From: Lachnospiraceae bacterium
GTDB taxonomy: Bacteria > Bacillota_A > Clostridia > Lachnospirales > Lachnospiraceae
Direction of reading: 5' to 3'
Assembly (NCBI GenBank): GCA_021770615.1
Contig: JAETQR010000067.1
Coordinates: 1 to 12,254 of the forward strand
Length of the DNA: 12,254 nucleotides
A program made the position numbers and the translations under genes. This document shows, piece by piece, positions 1 through 6,177 of this stretch. The stretch's first letter is position 1. The number at the start of each line of letters is the position of its first letter. Below the pieces are notes generated by a model that was not told the DNA's origin, made no database searches, and saw only the letters and a program-made list of their open reading frames with translations.

Positions 1-29
1 TTAAGTATCTCCTACCAAGAGATACTTAA
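1..29. repeat. Perfect 11-bp inverted repeat with 7-nt loop at window edge
   Basis: Arms TTAAGTATCTC (1-11) and GAGATACTTAA (19-29) are exact reverse complements around a 7-nt loop. The stem may continue upstream, outside the window. It could be the terminator hairpin of an upstream gene, although only a short AT-rich stretch and no clear T-run follows. It could also be a protein-binding palindrome just before the possible promoter. No function can be assigned from the sequence. Confidence 0.6.
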
Positions 30-59
30 TTGTTGGCTTGGTTATAGCGATTGGATTTG
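29..59 (+). promoter_or_regulatory. Candidate Bacteroidales-type promoter for the locus
   Basis: The known Bacteroides sigma-ABfr promoter pattern is TTTG, 19-21 nt, then TAnnTTTG. Here ATTG (29-32) is followed by a 19-nt spacer and TGGATTTG (52-59), which misses one base in each box. Transcription would start near 65, giving a leader of roughly 135 nt before the ATG of the antiterminator gene. The match is suggestive only; a promoter upstream of the window is equally possible. Confidence 0.3.
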
Positions 60-86
60 ACAGCATGGAGGAAGTAATTCTATGAA

Positions 87-104
87 TTATGGCTGATGCC
101 ATAA
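87..104 (+). promoter_or_regulatory. Leader hairpin followed by short U-run (possible attenuator or pause site)
   Basis: TTATGGC (87-93) and GCCATAA (98-104) form a perfect 7-bp stem around a TGAT tetraloop. CTTTTCCCC follows within two bases. UpxY-type NusG paralogues are known to act on the untranslated leader of their own polysaccharide operon to prevent early termination. A terminator-like or pause hairpin in the leader is therefore where such a target is expected. The U-run is short (four), so a pause signal is as likely as a full terminator. Confidence 0.45.
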
Positions 105-152
105 ACTTTTCCCCTAAACCCAAACTTCGTTATTACGCCAACTTTACCTCCT

Positions 153-175
153 GACACACAAATAATTATTGTGTC
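153..175 (+). repeat. Imperfect palindrome just upstream of the antiterminator start
   Basis: GACACA (153-158) and TGTGTC (170-175) flank an AT-rich centre; AATAATTATT (161-170) is itself a perfect palindrome. The two possible pairings exclude each other. It lies 25-48 nt before the preferred ATG at 201 and could be an RNA hairpin or an operator. It overlaps the GTG at 171, which is one reason not to choose that codon as the start. Confidence 0.35.
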
Positions 176-200
176 GGGTAGGAATAGAGACTATGTACTG

Positions 201-785
201 ATGTCTCCCGACTTCGACAATTCATCTAATAAAATTGACCCATCGGCGGACGAGCCGGTCGAGTGGTTCGTGATGCGCGACCTCACCCGTGTCAACGCCC
301 GCGTGCCGGCATGGCGGCTGCTCGAGGAGAAAGGCTTCGAGGTCTTTACCCCAATGGTCACACGCATTGCCCTCCGTTCGGGAAGGCGTATACGGGAGAC
401 CGTTCCCGCCATCCACGACCTCCTCTTCGTCCATTCATCTAAGTCGCTGCTGACCCCTACCGTCGAGCGCACCTCTACCTTGCAGTACCGCTACGCCCGT
501 GGCCTCGGCTACCGTGTCCCCCTCACCGTGCGCCCCGCCGAGATGTCGCGCTTCATCCGCGCCTCCCGCCAGGACGGCGATATCCGCTACTATACCCCAG
601 TGGAAATCACCCCGTCGATGTACGGTCACCGCGTGCGTATAGTCGGCGGCCCGATGGACGGCTACGAGGGGAGCCTCCTGAAGGCCAGGGGGAGCCGCAA
701 GCGCCGCCTTTTGGTGAGCCTCGACGGCCTCCTGACGCTCTCCGTCGAAGTCTCCCCCGAATTCATCACCCTCCTTCCCGAGTAA
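201..785 (+). CDS. upxY: UpxY-type transcription antiterminator (NusG paralogue)
   Basis: A 194-residue NusG-like protein. The N-terminal NGN domain (about residues 20-120) opens with the typical W-F-V-M-R strand at 22-26, and a C-terminal KOW motif lies near 142-160 (GHRVRIVGGPMDGYEG). In Bacteroides, UpxY proteins ride on RNA polymerase and prevent early termination inside the long polysaccharide operon whose first gene encodes them. Its place as first gene of a Wzx/Wzy locus fits that role. I chose ATG 201; the same frame runs open to GTG 171, but that codon sits in a palindrome and adds residues not needed by the fold. Codons are strongly G/C-ending, unlike the AT-rich genes that follow, so it may belong to the resident part of the locus. 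No upxZ-like inhibitor gene follows it. A generic NusG is unlikely because of the context. Confidence 0.9.
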   Translation: MSPDFDNSSNKIDPSADEPVEWFVMRDLTRVNARVPAWRLLEEKGFEVFTPMVTRIALRSGRRIRETVPAIHDLLFVHSSKSLLTPTVERTSTLQYRYARGLGYRVPLTVRPAEMSRFIRASRQDGDIRYYTPVEITPSMYGHRVRIVGGPMDGYEGSLLKARGSRKRRLLVSLDGLLTLSVEVSPEFITLLPE

Positions 786-797
786 TACCGCCTTGAA

Positions 798-827
798 TCT
801 ATCGTTATCATTGTTCAAATCGATAGA
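798..827 (+). repeat. Inverted repeat in front of the flippase start codon
   Basis: TCTATCG (798-804) pairs with CGATAGA (821-827), a 7-bp stem with a 16-nt loop. The right arm ends three bases before the flippase ATG at 831, so the stem would cover the region where ribosomes bind. It might damp or regulate translation of the flippase; with so large a loop it may also be chance. Confidence 0.3.
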
Positions 828-830
828 ATA

Positions 831-2282
831 ATGGATAAACCGGTTGCCAAATCTACAGCCAAAGGTGTCGTATGGAGTATGGTCGAGCGTGTCTCGACCA
901 TGGGTATTCAATTACTCTGTACTCTTGTGATGGCTCAATTTCTATCTCCATCGGAATTTGGACTCGTAGGGATGATTTCAATTTTTATGGCCTTCAGTAA
1001 TATTATTATTGATGCCGGTTTCAGTCAGGCTATAATTCGGGAAAAGAATGTCACTGCGGTCGACTATTCATCGGTGTTCCTGTTCAATATAGCATTGGGG
1101 TGTGCCCTTTATAGCTTGTTTTTCATTCTCGCTCCATTCATATCTCAGTTTTATAATGAGCCTCGGCTCACTGCGATTATACGGGTCTCGTTCCTTGCAA
1201 TGATTATATTTTCCACTACAGCAGTGCAGCAGGCACGATTGTTCAAAGCCGTTGACTTTGCTAAAGTTTCAAAAGTCTCATTAGTGGCTGTTGTTATCTC
1301 AGGGACCATAGGAATCGTTACTGCCTGGGTGACACGTAGTGTGTGGGCATTGGTTGCACAGTCTCTTTCATTTTCAGTCTGTCGTTCGTTGATGCTATGG
1401 ATTGTGGGGAAATGGAGGCCGTCAGCGATTTTTAAGTGGACAAGTATAAGAAAATATCTCGGATTTTCTCTTAACCTATTGGCAACCAATATAGTCGCAG
1501 CAATCACTGATAATTTGCCAAATCTTTTTATAGGAAAAAGCTATTCGGCCTCAACATTAGGCAACTATACTATTCCTGACAAGTTACAGAGATCCGTTGC
1601 CGGGACATTGTCATTCTCGATTCACCGTGTCTCATATCCCGTGATGGCCACATTCCAGGATGATATTGACCGGCTGAGGGATTATTCCCAAAAGATTGTC
1701 GGCATGGCGTTTTTCATAATTGCACCGATTATGATGTTCCTCTTTGTCGAAGCGACCGACATCTTCGATATCCTTCTGCCTTCAGATTGGAGTGCCGCGC
1801 CGCATTATTTCAGATATATGTGTATCATAGGGGCTGTCTATTGTTTTGCCGACATAAACCTTGATGTCCTCATGGTAAAGGGAGAATCCTCTAAGATATT
1901 CCGTATAGAAATTATCAGAAAAATAGTCTTCGTTGCTGCATTGGTGATTGGCATATTCCATAGCATTGATTATTTCTTAACTATATTGATAATATATAAC
2001 GTTTTCAATGCATTGTTTGTATCCTACTTCTCTGGACGCGTGATTGATTGCAGCTTGAAAAGGCAAATCGAGAATATCCTAAACACAGTTATAGTATTAA
2101 TATTTACTACGGGGATGGCTTTAATGGTTCATGATGGACTTGATGAGGTGTGCTCGCTGTTGCGCTTTATTGTCGTAGTGCTATTGTATTTTATTATATA
2201 TTTATCCTTATCAATATTATTGCGGAATAGGAACATTATAGAGGCTAAATCTTTAATGCGTAGATTCATTTGTCATACATAA
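831..2282 (+). CDS. wzx: Polysaccharide flippase (Wzx, MOP superfamily)
   Basis: A 483-residue, very hydrophobic inner-membrane protein with about 12-14 predicted membrane spans. The N-terminus (AKGVVWSMVERVSTMGIQL, then MAQFLSPSEFGLVGMI) is typical of the Polysacc_synt / WzxC-type lipopolysaccharide biosynthesis family, and the central GNYTIPDKLQR region is also characteristic. It is expected to move the undecaprenyl-diphosphate-linked repeat unit from the cytoplasmic to the periplasmic face, where Wzy polymerises it. The length is normal for the family. ATG 831 follows the antiterminator stop by 45 nt and begins just after a short inverted repeat. Base composition drops sharply from the preceding gene. 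The family call is firm; the transported glycan is inferred from the neighbours. Confidence 0.9.
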   Translation: MDKPVAKSTAKGVVWSMVERVSTMGIQLLCTLVMAQFLSPSEFGLVGMISIFMAFSNIIIDAGFSQAIIREKNVTAVDYSSVFLFNIALGCALYSLFFILAPFISQFYNEPRLTAIIRVSFLAMIIFSTTAVQQARLFKAVDFAKVSKVSLVAVVISGTIGIVTAWVTRSVWALVAQSLSFSVCRSLMLWIVGKWRPSAIFKWTSIRKYLGFSLNLLATNIVAAITDNLPNLFIGKSYSASTLGNYTIPDKLQRSVAGTLSFSIHRVSYPVMATFQDDIDRLRDYSQKIVGMAFFIIAPIMMFLFVEATDIFDILLPSDWSAAPHYFRYMCIIGAVYCFADINLDVLMVKGESSKIFRIEIIRKIVFVAALVIGIFHSIDYFLTILIIYNVFNALFVSYFSGRVIDCSLKRQIENILNTVIVLIFTTGMALMVHDGLDEVCSLLRFIVVVLLYFIIYLSLSILLRNRNIIEAKSLMRRFICHT

Positions 2283-2348
2283 TGTGCATATGTTTGGTTT
2301 GGCTTTGTTTCGGATGGAGTTGATATAGACTAGTAAAGATTATATGTA

Positions 2349-3386
2349 ATGGCTGACAAAAAACGGATATTAGAGATTGACGCTTTAAGGGTCTTATGTA
2401 TTGTGATGCTTCTGTGCTATCATTCATTTGCTATATTTTCGGGTGGATGGCCGGCTGTAGATGGGATGGTGGAAATTCCATTCTATTCGTGGGCTGGCAA
2501 ATTCTTTTATAGTTTCATGTTGCCGCTATGGGTGTTCATAAGCGGCTATTTATGGGGATATCAATTCGGCCTTAAGAAAAATATAATTTCCATAAAAGGC
2601 TTGATTTCAAAAAAAATGAAAAAATTGTTATTGCCAGCTTTGATATTTGGCTTTTTATATCTATTAGCTTTTGGGAATATTGCAGAATTGACTACGCCGA
2701 AAGGTATTTTGATATTCCTCAGCGGGGAAGGCCACCTATGGTTTCTACCAATGTTGTTTTGGGTATTTGTGTTCTCTTATTTGATACTATATGTTAAATT
2801 AAATGATTGTTTTCTTCTTGTAGTATTATTAATAGTGTCTGCGGTTTCATGGAATCTTCCGACATTAGGTATTGGTAACGGCCTGCATTATCTTTTTTAT
2901 TTTCAGTTAGGGACTATAATCTATAAACATCGTGACAGTATTAATCATTTTGCGGTTAAGCCCTGGTTTATAATTTCATGTATGACTGTTTTCTTCATTA
3001 CATTTATAGCTTTAACTCCGTTATATCGTGAAGTGTCTTTTTTACCAACCGCAACTATCAGGGAACGAGCTATTTCTCAAGTCCTATTACATGTAGTATC
3101 TCAACCATATCAAATATTCGGAATTCTAACCAGTTATGGAATCGCAGTCCGATATGGAATGAGAAATAAATCTTATAGTATCGTAAGAACTATAGCCTTG
3201 TATAGTTTTGGAATATATATATTTCATCAATTTATTTTGGTATATCTCTATTATCATACGTCCCTTCCCCATAGAGCACATTCCTATGTATTGCCTTGGT
3301 ACGCATTGCTTATTACTTTATTCATGTCTGTTATATTTGTAAATCTGTGTCTAAGGACTAAAATAGGGCGTTTTTTGCTGTCATAA
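2349..3386 (+). CDS. Membrane O-acyltransferase, AT3 family
   Basis: A 345-residue integral membrane protein with about ten hydrophobic segments. The first segment carries the family's R-x10-H signature (R14, H25) after the usual I-D-A-L-R lead-in. FISGY (63-67), HLWFL (129-133) and a late GIYIFHQ segment are also typical of acyltransferase family 3 (OafA/Acyl_transf_3). Such enzymes usually carry acetyl groups across the inner membrane to sugar hydroxyls, so it probably O-acetylates the repeat unit or polymer; the acceptor sugar is not predictable. It follows the flippase after a 66-nt gap with no feature I could support, and its stop is one base before the polymerase start, implying co-translation. 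The gene is AT-rich, with an A8 run at 2609-2616. Catalytic class is firm, substrate unknown. Confidence 0.88.
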   Translation: MADKKRILEIDALRVLCIVMLLCYHSFAIFSGGWPAVDGMVEIPFYSWAGKFFYSFMLPLWVFISGYLWGYQFGLKKNIISIKGLISKKMKKLLLPALIFGFLYLLAFGNIAELTTPKGILIFLSGEGHLWFLPMLFWVFVFSYLILYVKLNDCFLLVVLLIVSAVSWNLPTLGIGNGLHYLFYFQLGTIIYKHRDSINHFAVKPWFIISCMTVFFITFIALTPLYREVSFLPTATIRERAISQVLLHVVSQPYQIFGILTSYGIAVRYGMRNKSYSIVRTIALYSFGIYIFHQFILVYLYYHTSLPHRAHSYVLPWYALLITLFMSVIFVNLCLRTKIGRFLLS

Positions 3387-3387
3387 T

Positions 3388-4620
3388 ATGGTGTATAATC
3401 AAGCTCGGAATGGCATTTTTACGGGTTTTACCTATAATTTTTGGCCTGTTTTTTGTTTGTTCCTACTGTCTCCGCTGATATCTTTACCTTTCATATTAGC
3501 TGGAATTTACCGTCAGAAAGTAAGTGCATTATTTTTGCTTTCTGTTTTTATTGGTTTATTGGCGTGGTTACAAGTTCCTACGAATGATTTATATCGTCAT
3601 ACTATGCAATATTATAACTATGCCGGCAAAGATTTTGACTGGGTTATTAACGATCCTACATACACTGATTATATATCTTCTTTAGGAAAATGGATTTTGG
3701 TCAACAATGGGTTGACTTATCAATGGTATCGATTGTTTTGGGTTGCAGAGAGTTTTTTTGTAGTAGCTTATGCGCTGAATGATTACATATTACGATCTAC
3801 ACGTGTCTATACCCGCAAAGAGGTTTTTCTTTATTTTCTCATTTGGGTGCTATTTTTTGAGTTTATCCAGACCACGAGCGGTGTAAGGTATTGTTGTGCA
3901 TGCTATAATTATGCTTTTGCCTTATATTTATTCTTCAATCGGAAAAAATATTTGTTAGGTTTCCTGTTTTTATTTGTTGCGCTAAAGACACATTCTTCTT
4001 TTAATTTCTTTATACCTCTCTCATTTCTTTTGTATTTTTTATGCAGAACACGCACAATGGCGTTTATCGGTGTCGTTGTTGGATTTATAATGGTGAGTAT
4101 CGTATTGTCGATGTTTGGAGAAGCGTTGCTTGGACGTAGCGCTGAGTTCTATTTTAAGGACGGAATATCTGGTTCCGGAGGTTCGACATCCATTGGTTTT
4201 GTATTGTTCATATTGGTAAGGCTATTTCTGTTGCCATTCGCTTATATCGGATTTAGATATTTTAATTTAAAATCTCCATGGACACGAATGACTCTTGTAT
4301 GGGCTTCAATATTTATAATCTTCATAACGAATGAGGTCATGATTTTCAGGTGTGCGATATTCCTGAGTGTCGTAGGCATCTTTGCTTTGTTGGAATGTGA
4401 ATCCAAACGGCTTATAAGTCATAGACTGTTTGACATTGTTATATGGTGTGGTATATTTACAACCGTGTTTAATGCTGTGAATTATAGAGGCTATATATCA
4501 AGTTCTAGTTTTGAGAAAATTGCGGCACCTGTCGTGCCTGTGATTTTGGATAATGTGTATGATAAGCAGTGGCTAAATTCAAATATTAGTGGAGATCAGA
4601 TGAAGAAAAAATATAATTAG
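3388..4620 (+). CDS. wzy: Wzy-type polysaccharide polymerase (EpsG-like)
   Basis: A 410-residue protein with roughly 10-12 hydrophobic spans. The pattern after the second span, PTNDLYRH (64-71), followed by GVRY (165-168) and HSSF (202-205), is the layout of the EpsG family of polymerases. Wzy proteins join flipped repeat units in the periplasm and set the linkage between repeats. The position between an acyltransferase and the glycosyltransferases, and the absence of any other polymerase candidate in the locus, support the assignment. Wzy proteins diverge quickly, so the call rests on topology and these short motifs. The gene is AT-rich, consistent with the low-GC core often found in horizontally exchanged polysaccharide loci. 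The 64 nt after its stop hold nothing I can name. Confidence 0.82.
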   Translation: MVYNQARNGIFTGFTYNFWPVFCLFLLSPLISLPFILAGIYRQKVSALFLLSVFIGLLAWLQVPTNDLYRHTMQYYNYAGKDFDWVINDPTYTDYISSLGKWILVNNGLTYQWYRLFWVAESFFVVAYALNDYILRSTRVYTRKEVFLYFLIWVLFFEFIQTTSGVRYCCACYNYAFALYLFFNRKKYLLGFLFLFVALKTHSSFNFFIPLSFLLYFLCRTRTMAFIGVVVGFIMVSIVLSMFGEALLGRSAEFYFKDGISGSGGSTSIGFVLFILVRLFLLPFAYIGFRYFNLKSPWTRMTLVWASIFIIFITNEVMIFRCAIFLSVVGIFALLECESKRLISHRLFDIVIWCGIFTTVFNAVNYRGYISSSSFEKIAAPVVPVILDNVYDKQWLNSNISGDQMKKKYN

Positions 4621-4684
4621 TGAGATTTGAGCTGGAGATGGAAATGCTATTATAAAACGACGTCCTAATAAATTTTGACTAATC

Positions 4685-5464
4685 ATGAAAGTTGCTATCC
4701 TTTACATTTGTACAGGCAAATATAATCAGTTTTTCAAGGGTTTCTATGAGTCTGGTGAGAAATATTTCTTAAAAGGCATTGCTGAGGTTGAATATTTCGT
4801 TTTCACTGATGATTTTTCAATCAGTGACTCCCCAAGGGTTCATTTTTTCGAAAGGAGATGTCAGGGATTTCCGATGGACTCTCTTCTTAGGTTTGATATG
4901 TTTCTCTCGATTAAGGAACAATTGAAATCTTATGACTATGTGTTTTTCTTTAATGCCAACATGCTGTTTGTAGCGCCGGTTGGTCGGGAATTCCTTCCGG
5001 AGACTGAAGGACTTATGGCCGTTACACACCCGGGATTTTATAACTCATGCGTGCCCCGCAAACCATACGAACGTAACAAAAAGTCAACTGCCTATATCCC
5101 AAGAGTTTCAGGAAAGAGTTATGTTTATTATATGGGCAGTTTGAACGGGGGCCGTACCGCTGATTTCATGCAGCTTGCGGAAACATGTTCGCGCAACACT
5201 CATGCAGACCTCGACAATGGTATAGTCGCGACAGTCCACGATGAATCCCATCTTAATAAATATATGTCAGAACATAAATGCCTTGCATTGTCACCGGCCT
5301 ATGCCTATCCTGAGGGCTGGAAACTACCGTTTACCCCGAAGATTATGATTCGTGATAAAGTGAAGATTGACCCATATTTCAATAAAGGCAGGGACTATAG
5401 CTTCTTTGGACAGATAAAAAAGGCCTGCCGCATCCTTCGCTATATGGTAAAATGGTATTTATAA
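4685..5464 (+). CDS. Glycosyltransferase family 6 (ABO blood-group-like alpha-1,3-Gal/GalNAc transferase)
   Basis: A 259-residue soluble GT-A enzyme that matches the bacterial GT6 family along its length: ILYICTGKY near the start, FFFNAN (87-92), THPGFYN (114-120), GSLNGG (151-156), HDESHLNKY (185-193) and LSPAYAYPEGW (202-212). GT6 includes human ABO transferases and Bacteroides ovatus BoGT6a. Bacterial members have N-x-N (here N90-A91-N92) in place of the mammalian D-x-D metal motif, and BoGT6a is known to work without metal. E187 aligns with human E303, the proposed catalytic residue. These enzymes add alpha-1,3-Gal or GalNAc to Fuc-alpha-1,2-Gal. The residues at the human 266-268 position are M150-G151-S152, closer to the B (Met-Gly-Ala) than the A (Leu-Gly-Gly) enzyme, so UDP-Gal is the better guess. 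There is no membrane anchor, as in other bacterial members. A fucosyltransferase that could make its acceptor lies two genes downstream. Confidence 0.92.
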   Translation: MKVAILYICTGKYNQFFKGFYESGEKYFLKGIAEVEYFVFTDDFSISDSPRVHFFERRCQGFPMDSLLRFDMFLSIKEQLKSYDYVFFFNANMLFVAPVGREFLPETEGLMAVTHPGFYNSCVPRKPYERNKKSTAYIPRVSGKSYVYYMGSLNGGRTADFMQLAETCSRNTHADLDNGIVATVHDESHLNKYMSEHKCLALSPAYAYPEGWKLPFTPKIMIRDKVKIDPYFNKGRDYSFFGQIKKACRILRYMVKWYL

Positions 5465-5485
5465 CTAATCGCAAAAACATCGCAT

Positions 5486-6177
5486 ATGCTTCGCTCTATC
5501 CTCCGCAAATCGTCTGTTGCTAAAAAAATAAAAGAGGCAGTCCTTTTCACCATCAGAAGACGTTATTTCGCCCTTTTAAGGCAATATATTACCCCCCCGA
5601 TTCCGTAATAACCAACAATTGTTTTGGAGGAAAGATTCCTCAGGATTTAGGCTATCCTTACAATTCCCCGACGGCAGGACTCTTCTTTCCCTATCCTGAC
5701 TATATAGATTTTCTGTCGAATATCTCGGAGGCCGTGAAGTCGGAAGTGAAATTCAGGACTGAGTCAAAGCATCCCGCCATGCGGCAATACCTCCAGACGG
5801 TGCCGTGGACCGTTCCGGTCGGTTACATTGAAATCAATGGGTATGATATAGAAATAATCTTTCTTCATTATCATACGAAAGAGGAGGCACTTGAAAAATG
5901 GCAGCGCAGATGCGGAAGAGTCAATTTTGATCGGCTCGTCGTTTTTGGCTCCGACAACGATGGATGTACGAAAGAAGATGTGGAAAGATTCCTGAAACTT
6001 CCTTTTGAGCGGAAGTTCTTCTTCTCCGCTCACGATTTTGGCATACCCGATTCAACGGAATATTGCTTCGTCCGCGAAATGAGCAAAGCTGGAGCCATCA
6101 ATAGTTATAACAGGGCTCACATATTATATAAATATCTGTGTCGCCTAAAACTGTCAAAACATATTCCACCACAATGA
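5486..6177 (+). pseudogene. DUF1919 polysaccharide-locus protein, -1 frameshifted at a C7 tract
   Basis: The first part reads from ATG 5486 for 40 codons and stops at TAA 5606-5608. The rest continues without a stop from GAT 5599 in the -1 frame to TGA 6175-6177. Joined at the seven C (5592-5598), the two parts give a coherent protein of about 230 residues. It has the DUF1919 look: VITNNCFGG, then QDLGYPYNSPTAGLFF, then IEIIFLHYHTKEEALEKW, then SDNDGCT. DUF1919 proteins are common in capsule and exopolysaccharide loci but have no established activity. One extra C (or two fewer) restores the frame. The site reads C CCC CCG in frame, which also fits a -1 ribosomal slippery heptamer. It may therefore be a true mutation, a phase-variable switch, a programmed frameshift or a sequencing error. 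The downstream part alone (open from GTG 5734) lacks the conserved NNC region. Its TGA overlaps the next gene's ATG. Confidence 0.8.
5592..5598 (+). repeat. C7 homopolymer tract at the frameshift
   Basis: Seven consecutive C within the DUF1919 gene mark the exact place where the reading frame changes from that of ATG 5486 to that of GAT 5599. With eight C the gene would be open from end to end. Poly-C/G tracts of this kind are known contingency sites in surface-glycan genes of other bacteria (Campylobacter, Neisseria, Helicobacter). Confidence 0.7.

Noticed and set aside
65..104. Three tiny overlapping ORFs in the leader (6, 4 and 2 codons), resembling a leader peptide
   Set aside because: They are too short to judge, have no regulatory codon run, and coincide with the hairpin. 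The hairpin alone explains the sequence.
435..911. A 158-codon open frame on the minus strand
   Set aside because: It is antisense to the G/C-rich antiterminator gene. High-GC genes commonly leave long shadow frames, and it has no recognisable domain.
2283..2348. A possible internal promoter before the first acyltransferase
   Set aside because: TTTG sequences occur, but none pairs with a TAnnTTTG box at 19-21 nt spacing.
2609..2616. An A8 run in the first acyltransferase as a third phase-variable tract
   Set aside because: A-runs are common in AT-rich genes and this one falls in a natural lysine-rich loop. The frame is intact and nothing distinguishes it.
5465..5733. An apparently gene-free spacer between the GT6 gene and an ORF starting at GTG 5734
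   Set aside because: Both frames across the stretch encode conserved DUF1919 sequence, so it is the 5' part of a frameshifted gene and not intergenic DNA.
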